Shown here piece after piece: positions 58,395 to 64,000 of a DNA stretch of 64,000 nucleotides (positions within the stretch are counted from its first letter, which is position 1; every line of letters starts with the position of its first letter). Source of the stretch: Streptomonospora nanhaiensis. GTDB lineage: Bacteria > Actinomycetota > Actinomycetes > Streptosporangiales > Streptosporangiaceae. The notes beneath the pieces were generated by a model. The model was given only the letters and a program-made list of their open reading frames with translations. It was not told the origin of the DNA and made no database searches. The position numbers were made by a program, and so were the translations under genes. The stretch lies in assembly GCF_013410565.1 (NCBI RefSeq), contig NZ_JACCFO010000001.1:4092001-4156000 (forward strand), given 5' to 3'.

Positions 58395-58679
58395 ACGCCC
58401 ACCATAGCGGCCCGGAACTCGGTGCGGCATAAAGATGAAAACCCCCTCATGAAGGACGCGCCGGCGGCGCCCTCCGGGCGGCCGCCGGGCCCCTCGGCGC
58501 AGGCCAGGAGCCCGGGGGCGGTACGCGGCTCGGCTCCGGCCCGGCCGCGCGCCGCCGACCGCCCTTGGTCCGCCCGCGCCGCCGCGGCGGTGGGGGTCCG
58601 ACGGCAGCTTCTACACTCGCCTTGATGACGCTCCGGCCCCTTCGGACGTCGCCATCTCCCTACGAAGGAACCCTCATCC

Positions 58680-60398
58680 ATGACCAACGAGCACAGTGAG
58701 TCGGGGCGGCTGCTCTCCGGCCGCTACCGGCTGTCGGAGCTGATCGGCGAAGGCGGGATGGGGCGCGTCTGGGAGGGCGTCGACGAGCTGCTGGACCGCC
58801 CCGTCGCCATCAAGGAGCTGATCATCCCGCCCCAGCTCCCCCGCGACGAGGTCGAGGTGCTGCGCACCCGCATGCTGCGCGAGGCGCGCAGCGCGGCCCA
58901 GCTCAGCCACCCCAACATCATCACCGTCTTCGACGTGGTCGAGATCGACGACCGGCCCTGGATCGTCATGGAGCTGGTGCGCGGGACCTCGCTGTCCGAC
59001 GTCATCAAGAGCGAGGGGCCGCTGCCGCCCGCGCGTGTGGCCAGGATCGGCCTGCAGGTGGCCGCCGCGCTCGCCGTGGCGCACGAGCGCGGCATCGTGC
59101 ACCGCGACATCAAGCCCGCCAACGTGCTGATCGCGCGCGGTGACCGCGCGGTCCTCACCGACTTCGGCATCGCCCGCCTGGAGGGCACCACCAACCTCAC
59201 CAGCACGGGCCTGCTGGTGGGCTCGCCCAGCTACCTCGCGCCCGAGCAGGCCCACGGCCATCGCGCCACCCCCGCCACCGACATGTGGTCGCTGGGCGTC
59301 ACCCTGTTCCAGGCCACCGAGGGCCGCACCCCCTTCCACCGCGCCACCCCCATGGCCACGCTCACCGCGATCGTCACCGCCGAGGTCCCCGCACCGCAGG
59401 CCGCCGGACCGCTCACCCCGGTCATCGAGCGCCTGCTGCACAAGGAGCCCGAGCAGCGGCCCTCCGTCCACGAGACCGCCCGCATGCTCCAGGAGGTCGC
59501 CCAGGCCGCCGGAGCCGCCCCGGCCGCCGACGACCACGCCACCACCCGCACCGAGCAGCCCGCGCCGCAGGCCGAGCGCACCACGGCCATGCGGGCCGCG
59601 CCCGTGCCGCCGCCCGGCGGCGGCGCGCGGGACCGCTACGACGCCTCCATCCCGCCCGGCCCCGGCCCCGGCGGCGCGCGCCGCGACGGCGCCCGGCGCC
59701 CCCTCGTGCTCGCCGCCGGAGCCCTCGCGCTGGTCGCGGTCGTCGCCCTGGCGGCGTGGCTGGGTCTGCGCAGCGGCGGCGGCCCCGGCGAGCTGACCGG
59801 CTCCGAGGGCACCCCCTCGGCCTCCGCCGAGGCCGGCCCGGACGCCACCGGCGGCGCGGAGGCCACCGCCGGCGCCGGGGACGACCCCGCAGCCGCCGAA
59901 CCCAGCGCCACCCCCGACCAGGGCGACGACGGCGGCGACGACGAGCCCGAACTGCCCGACATGGAGGAGCACGAGGACCAGACCGGGTTCGCCGTCGACG
60001 TCCCCGAGAACTGGCCGCTGGACCGCCGCGAGGGCACCAGCGTCTTCTTCGACATCCCCGGCGGCGGCTACCTGCAGATCGACCAGACCGACAACCCCCG
60101 CAGCAACGCCCTGACCGACTGGCAGGACCAGGAGCCCAGCCTGTCGCAGAACTTCTCCGGCTACGAGCTCGTGGGGATCGAGGCGGTCGAGGGCGAGGCG
60201 GTCGAGGAGTACGTCAGCGCCGCCGACTGGGAGTTCACCTTCGACGGCGGCGACGGCCGGATGCACGCCGTCAACCGCGCGTTCCACACCGACGAGAAGG
60301 GCTACGCCCTCTTCCTGGTCTCGACCGAGGACGACTTCGCCCTCAACCGGGCGATCCTCGACGAGATGACCGAGTCCTTCGAGCCCGCCGAGGAGTAG
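58680..60398 (+). CDS. Membrane Ser/Thr protein kinase (PknB type)
   Basis: A 572-residue protein. The kinase domain is residues about 14-275: LSELIGEGGMGRVWEGVDEL, VAIKEL (Lys), VHRDIKPANVLIARGD, LTDFGIARLEG, LAPEQAHG. A juxtamembrane Pro/Ala-rich region precedes one membrane span at about 340-361. The extracellular part, about 420-572, is a compact domain (GFAVDVPENWPLDRREG onward) without PASTA repeats. It likely senses an envelope signal. ATG after GAAGGA. Confidence 0.9.
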   Translation: MTNEHSESGRLLSGRYRLSELIGEGGMGRVWEGVDELLDRPVAIKELIIPPQLPRDEVEVLRTRMLREARSAAQLSHPNIITVFDVVEIDDRPWIVMELVRGTSLSDVIKSEGPLPPARVARIGLQVAAALAVAHERGIVHRDIKPANVLIARGDRAVLTDFGIARLEGTTNLTSTGLLVGSPSYLAPEQAHGHRATPATDMWSLGVTLFQATEGRTPFHRATPMATLTAIVTAEVPAPQAAGPLTPVIERLLHKEPEQRPSVHETARMLQEVAQAAGAAPAADDHATTRTEQPAPQAERTTAMRAAPVPPPGGGARDRYDASIPPGPGPGGARRDGARRPLVLAAGALALVAVVALAAWLGLRSGGGPGELTGSEGTPSASAEAGPDATGGAEATAGAGDDPAAAEPSATPDQGDDGGDDEPELPDMEEHEDQTGFAVDVPENWPLDRREGTSVFFDIPGGGYLQIDQTDNPRSNALTDWQDQEPSLSQNFSGYELVGIEAVEGEAVEEYVSAADWEFTFDGGDGRMHAVNRAFHTDEKGYALFLVSTEDDFALNRAILDEMTESFEPAEE

Positions 60399-60481
60399 GG
60401 GCGCCGCCCGGCGTGACCCTGCCGGGCGGCCGCCGCGCCCCGGCCCGGGCTGCGGCGAAGCCTTTCAGGCGTTTCACCGTC

Positions 60482-61465
60482 TCAGCGGCGGTGGCGGTGC
60501 GGCGCCACCCCCGCGCGGGCGTCGTGGCCGGGGTCGCCGCAGGGCGGCACCAGCGGCGGCGGCAGGTCGCGGGCGGCCTCGCGCAGCGCCGCCAGGCCGT
60601 GGGCGGTGGCCGCCGCCCGCGCTCCGCCGCGCCGCACGCACGCCAGGACCCGCCGCGAGGGCGCCGGATCGCCGCGCAGCGGCAGCCGCGCCAGCCCGTG
60701 GTGGGCCGGCAGCGGCGCCAGCCGGGGCAGCAGGCACACCCCGAACCCGTGGGCGACCAGCGCGCAGATGGCGTTCCACTCCTGCGCCCGGTGCGCGATG
60801 CGCGGCGCGAACCCGGCCGCCGCGCACGCCGCCAGGATCATCCGGTGCCAGTCGACGCTCTCGGGCGCGGCGATCCACGGCTCGGCGGCGGCCTCGGCCA
60901 GTTCGACGCTCTCCCGGTCGGCCAGCCGGTGCCCGGCCGCCACGAGCAGGTCCTGGGGGTCGTCCAGCAGCGGGAACTGCTCGAAGCGGGGGTCGTCCAC
61001 CGGGGGGCTCTCCGTGGTGGGCGCCACCACGGCGATGTCGGCGTCCCCGGCCAGCAGCAGGTCGAAGCACTCCCCGGTTTCGGCCTCGCGCATGTGCGCC
61101 GCCACCCCCGGGTGCGCCTCGCCCAGCCGCAGCACCGCCGGGACGACCACCGACGCCAGCGCCGTGGGGAACGCGCACATCCGCACGGTCCCGGCCGCGC
61201 CGCGCGCGTGGGCGTCGAGGTCGGCCCGCGCCCGCTCCCACTGGGCGTACAGCGCGTCGGCGTGGGCCAGGAGCGTGTGGGCGGCGTCGGTCAGGCGCAC
61301 CCGCCGGCCCCGGCGCTCCAGCAGGTCCACCCCCACCTCGCGGGCCAGCAGGCGGATCTGCTGGGAGACCGCCGAAGGGGTCAGGTGCGCGGCGCGGGCG
61401 GCGGCCGTGACCGTGCCCTTCTGGTGAAGCAGCCGCAGGATCTGCAGGCGCCGCACGTCGATCAT
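60482..61465 (-). CDS. LysR family regulator, probably of the divergent EamA transporter
   Basis: A 327-residue regulator. The winged HTH is RRLQILRLLHQKGTVTAAAR, AAHLTPSAVSQQIRLLAREV. The effector domain starts GTVRMCAFPTALASVVVPAV. The ATG is abutted by the palindrome GTAGTC-AG-GACTAC, so the message is probably nearly leaderless and autoregulated. Divergent from the EamA gene 75 bp away. Confidence 0.9.
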   Translation of the reverse strand: MIDVRRLQILRLLHQKGTVTAAARAAHLTPSAVSQQIRLLAREVGVDLLERRGRRVRLTDAAHTLLAHADALYAQWERARADLDAHARGAAGTVRMCAFPTALASVVVPAVLRLGEAHPGVAAHMREAETGECFDLLLAGDADIAVVAPTTESPPVDDPRFEQFPLLDDPQDLLVAAGHRLADRESVELAEAAAEPWIAAPESVDWHRMILAACAAAGFAPRIAHRAQEWNAICALVAHGFGVCLLPRLAPLPAHHGLARLPLRGDPAPSRRVLACVRRGGARAAATAHGLAALREAARDLPPPLVPPCGDPGHDARAGVAPHRHRR

Positions 61466-61479
61466 GTAGTCAGGACTAC
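61466..61479. promoter_or_regulatory. LysR-type operator between divergent genes
   Basis: GTAGTC-AG-GACTAC, a perfect inverted repeat containing T-N-A style symmetry, touches the LysR start codon and is 61 bp from the EamA start. Confidence 0.65.
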
Positions 61480-61540
61480 ACGACGCTGTGCACAAAAGCG
61501 AGATGGACCTGCACGGTCGGCCGCACCCAGACTCGGGACC

Positions 61541-62440
61541 ATGCGGACATCCCCGGACACATCCCGTCCCGGCGCCCCGTGGCGGGGCCGCGCCGTGCCC
61601 GCGCCCGCGCTTGTGCTGGGCAGCGTGTTCAGCGTGCAGATCGGCCAGGCGCTGGGCCGCGACCTGTTCGCCTGGACCGGCCCGGCGGGGGTCGTGGCGC
61701 TGCGGCTGGGGATCGCCGCGCTGGTCCTGCTGCCGCTGTGGCGCCCGCGTGCACCGCGCGACGCCCGCACCCTGCTGCTCGTCTGCGCCTACGGCGCGGC
61801 CATCGCCGGGATGAACCTCATCTACCCCGCCATGGCGCACCTGCCGATGGGCATGGCGGTCACCGTGCAGTTCCTGGGCCCGGTGGCGGTGGCGCTCGCC
61901 GGGTCGCGGCGCGCGGCCGACCTGGTGTGGGGCGGGCTGGCCGCCGCGGGGATCCTGCTGTTCGCCGACACCCAAGGCGGCGGCGCCGACCCGGTCGGGC
62001 TGGCCTTCGCGGCGGGGTCGGGGGTGTCGATGGCCGCCTACATCCTGCTCAGCCGCCGGGCGGGGGCCACCGCCGCCGGCGGCGCGCCGCCGGCCTGGGC
62101 GGTGGCCGTGGCCGCCCTCATCACCCTGCCCATCGGTGCCGCCCACGAGGGTGCCGCGCTGCTGGACCCCCGGCTGCTGGCCGCCGGCGCCGGGATCGCG
62201 GTCCTGTCGGCCGTGGTGCCCTACTCCCTGGACCTCGCCGCGCTGCGCCGGCTGCCGCCCCGGGTCGTCGGAGTCCTGCAGAGCCTGGAGCCGGTGGTGG
62301 GCGCGGTGGCGGCCCTGCTCGTCCTGGGGGAGCGGCTCGACCCCGCCCAGTGGGGCGCGGTGGCCTGCGTGACCGCCGCCGCCGTCGGCGCGGTCGCCAC
62401 CCGCCGCACCCCCGCCGCCGGTCCGGACCCGGGCGCGTGA
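61541..62440 (+). CDS. EamA family transporter (RhtA-like)
   Basis: A 299-residue ten-span DMT transporter. Two EamA halves: RLGIAALVLLPLWRPRAP, AIAGMNLIYPAMAHLPMGMA, VTVQFLGPVAVALAG, then a second half with GVSMAAYILLSRRAG, VPYSLDLAALRRLPPRVVGV, LQSLEPVVGAVAALLVLGER. This resembles RhtA-type amino-acid (threonine/homoserine) exporters. Likely regulated by the divergent LysR protein. Confidence 0.88.
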   Translation: MRTSPDTSRPGAPWRGRAVPAPALVLGSVFSVQIGQALGRDLFAWTGPAGVVALRLGIAALVLLPLWRPRAPRDARTLLLVCAYGAAIAGMNLIYPAMAHLPMGMAVTVQFLGPVAVALAGSRRAADLVWGGLAAAGILLFADTQGGGADPVGLAFAAGSGVSMAAYILLSRRAGATAAGGAPPAWAVAVAALITLPIGAAHEGAALLDPRLLAAGAGIAVLSAVVPYSLDLAALRRLPPRVVGVLQSLEPVVGAVAALLVLGERLDPAQWGAVACVTAAAVGAVATRRTPAAGPDPGA

Positions 62441-62497
62441 GGGCCCGCCACCGGCGCACCGGCGCCCTCCGCCGGCCCGGAGCACCGCGCCGGCGGA

Positions 62498-62538
62498 CCG
62501 CCGGTGGGGGCGGCGCGGCGCGCCGCCCCCACCGGCGG
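62498..62538. terminator. 18-bp hairpin terminator between convergent genes
   Basis: CCGCCGGTGGGGGCGGCG and its exact complement around CGGCG, between the EamA stop and the acyl-CoA dehydrogenase stop. It ends 4 bp from the latter. Confidence 0.8.
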
Positions 62539-62541
62539 CGG

Positions 62542-63696
62542 CTACTTCAGCAGCTGGCGGGCCATCACCAGGCGCTGGATCTGGTTGGTGCCCTCGTAGA
62601 TCTGGGTGATCTTGGCGTCGCGCATCATGCGCTCCAGCGGGAAGTCCTTGACGTAGCCCGCCCCGCCGAGCAGCTGCACCGCGTCGGTGGTGATCTCCAT
62701 GGCGGCGTCGGAGGCGTAGCACTTGGCGGCCGCGCCGAAGAACGCGAGGTCGGAGTCGCCGCGCTCGGACTTCGCCGCGGCGGCGTAGACCATCTGCCGG
62801 GCGGTCTCCAGCTTCATGGCCATGTCGGCGAGCATGAACTGCACGCCCTGGAAGTCGGCGATCGCCTTGCCGAACTGCTTGCGCTCCTTGACGTAGGCCA
62901 CCGCGTGGTCCAGCGCCCCCTGGGCGATGCCCACCGCCTGGGCGCCGATGGTCACCCGGGTGTGGTCCAGGGTGCGCAGCGCGATCTTGAGGCCCTCGCC
63001 CACCTGGCCCACCAGCCGGTCGCCGGGGATGCGGACGTTGTCGAAGAACAGCTCGCGGGTGGGGGAGCCCTTGATGCCGAGCTTGCGCTCGGGCTCGCCC
63101 AGGGTGAACCCGGGGTCGTCGGCGTGCAGCACGAACGCGCTGACGTTGCGACCGCGCGGGCCGTCCGGGTCGGTCACCGCCATCACCGTGTAGTAGGAGC
63201 TGACCCCGGCGTTGGTGATCCAGGACTTCTGGCCGTTGATGACCCAGTCGTCGCCATCGGCCACCGCCTGGGTGCGCATGCTCGCGGTGTCGGAGCCGGC
63301 CTCGCGCTCGGACAGGCCGTAGGAAAACATCGCCTCGCCGCGCGCCACCGGCGGCAGGTAGCGCCGCTTGACGTCCTCGGAGGCGCCCAGGATGAGCGGC
63401 ATGGTGCCCAGCTTGTTCACCGCCGGGATGAGGGAGGACGACGCGCAGGCCCGCGCGACCTCCTCGATGATGATGCAGGTGGCCAGGGCGTCGGCGCCCA
63501 TGCCCTCGTACTCCTCGCCGATGTGGGCGGCGTGGAAGTCGGTGGCGCGCAGCGCGTCGTAGGCGGCCTGCGGGAACACCGCGCGCTCGTCGACCTCGGC
63601 CGCGTGCGGCGCGATCTTGTCCTCGGCGACGGCGCGCACCGCCGCGCGCAGCTCCTCGTGCTCCTCGGTGGTGGTGAACAAGGCGAAGTCGCTCAT
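62542..63696 (-). CDS. Acyl-CoA dehydrogenase
   Basis: A 384-residue flavoenzyme of standard length. The N-terminal FTTTEEHEELRAAVRAVAED, the FAD/substrate signature SYGLSEREAGSDTASM, WITNAGVSSYYTVMAVT, and the C-terminal QLLGGAGYVKDFPLERMMRD, KITQIYEGTNQIQRLVMARQ with the catalytic Glu in IYEGT are all present. It oxidises acyl-CoA to enoyl-CoA in beta-oxidation or branched-chain catabolism. Start ATG follows GGAGCGG. Divergent from a TetR gene. Confidence 0.93.
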   Translation of the reverse strand: MSDFALFTTTEEHEELRAAVRAVAEDKIAPHAAEVDERAVFPQAAYDALRATDFHAAHIGEEYEGMGADALATCIIIEEVARACASSSLIPAVNKLGTMPLILGASEDVKRRYLPPVARGEAMFSYGLSEREAGSDTASMRTQAVADGDDWVINGQKSWITNAGVSSYYTVMAVTDPDGPRGRNVSAFVLHADDPGFTLGEPERKLGIKGSPTRELFFDNVRIPGDRLVGQVGEGLKIALRTLDHTRVTIGAQAVGIAQGALDHAVAYVKERKQFGKAIADFQGVQFMLADMAMKLETARQMVYAAAAKSERGDSDLAFFGAAAKCYASDAAMEITTDAVQLLGGAGYVKDFPLERMMRDAKITQIYEGTNQIQRLVMARQLLK

Positions 63697-63898
63697 GGCC
63701 CGGGCCGCTCCTTCCTCGCTGACGGCGGCGGCCACCCGGCGCACCGCTGGCACCGAGTGTCGCATCATGGCATCTAGTGTCAGCCTACGGGGTGTCGGGG
63801 GCAAGGGGAACGGTCGCCGATACTCGGAGTTCGAGAACGCGGTCGCGGACCGCGCCGGAACGCGGGCGGTGCGCGCCGGGCGACGAGGGGAGCGGGGC

Positions 63899-64000
63899 AT
63901 GGGCCAGCCGACCACGGGCGGCGGCGAGGCGGGCGGCACCGGCCGGGGCGCCGCGCCCGACCGCGGGGCGGTGGTGGCCGCCGCCCTGCGCCTGTTCACC
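63899..64000 (+). CDS. TetR family regulator, N-terminal part (cut by window end)
   Basis: 34 codons are visible: a Gly-rich start MGQPTTGGGEAGGTG, then DRGAVVAAALRLFT, the first helix of a TetR domain. GAGGGGAGCGGGGC precedes the ATG. It is divergent from the acyl-CoA dehydrogenase gene, 202 bp apart, so it may repress it. Confidence 0.65.
   Translation, partial: MGQPTTGGGEAGGTGRGAAPDRGAVVAAALRLFT

Overview
The window is GC-rich throughout (most third codon positions are G or C). It carries single-copy tRNAs, Scr1-type XRE/DUF397 gene pairs, a type I-E CRISPR array with an actinobacterial-style repeat, and an actinomycete integrative and conjugative element (AICE). Together these point to a filamentous actinomycete. 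A member of the Nocardiopsaceae is my inference; nothing in the window proves the genus.

1-11.9 kb is mostly chromosomal housekeeping and accessory genes: a TetR regulator with a clear palindromic operator, an XRE/DUF397 pair with two small neighbours, tRNA-Lys, a GNAT acetyltransferase, a glucose dehydrogenase-like enzyme, a PspC protein, DUF418 and MFS membrane proteins, a minimal zincin and a metallophosphoesterase. At about 5.29 kb two divergent genes (FAD oxidoreductase and LysR) have both lost their 5' halves at one deletion junction. A tRNA-Glu/Asp/Phe cluster closes the section.

11.9-22.8 kb is a complete AICE inserted in tRNA-Phe. It has 97-bp att repeats, int, xis, repSA, an FtsK-like transfer ATPase and a Pra-like activator on one strand. 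These are followed by regulators: a GntR protein made of two winged helices, two paralogous XRE-DUF5919 proteins, an HD hydrolase, a NUDIX hydrolase and another XRE protein. ACATGT palindromes and GGACGTCT repeats look like its operators. Just outside attR lies a short relic of a second, related element (int 3' flank joined to the first codons of repSA).

23-45.3 kb holds an LLM oxidoreductase, an esterase/TetR divergent pair, a LysR/S4 gene pair divergent from an MFS pump, a 12-repeat CRISPR array without cas genes that starts directly after the pump's stop codon, an ABC-F ATPase next to tRNA-Asp and an AviRa-like rRNA methyltransferase, an orphan NarJ-like chaperone, an AGCS symporter, a NaChBac-like channel with an altered filter, and a serine hydrolase divergent from a hybrid IS30-HTH/MarR regulator.

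45.4-51.5 kb contains a copper operon (copZ, a predicted membrane-anchored periplasmic protein, copA) behind a CsoR-type site, then an anti-sigma-like ATPase preceded by a tiny gene, and a second XRE/DUF397 pair. 51.5-54.6 kb is an island of lower GC beginning with a truncated IS30 transposase. In it a SLOG-like protein, an APH-fold kinase and a radical SAM protein follow a 40-codon ORF that could encode a peptide substrate. This is the best candidate for an undescribed system in the window.

54.7-64 kb contains an R2-like diiron oxidase with an SCP2-like partner, a twice-frameshifted glycerophosphodiesterase, a P-loop kinase, a zinc ribbon protein, a membrane Ser/Thr kinase, a LysR/EamA divergent pair, an acyl-CoA dehydrogenase and the start of another TetR gene.
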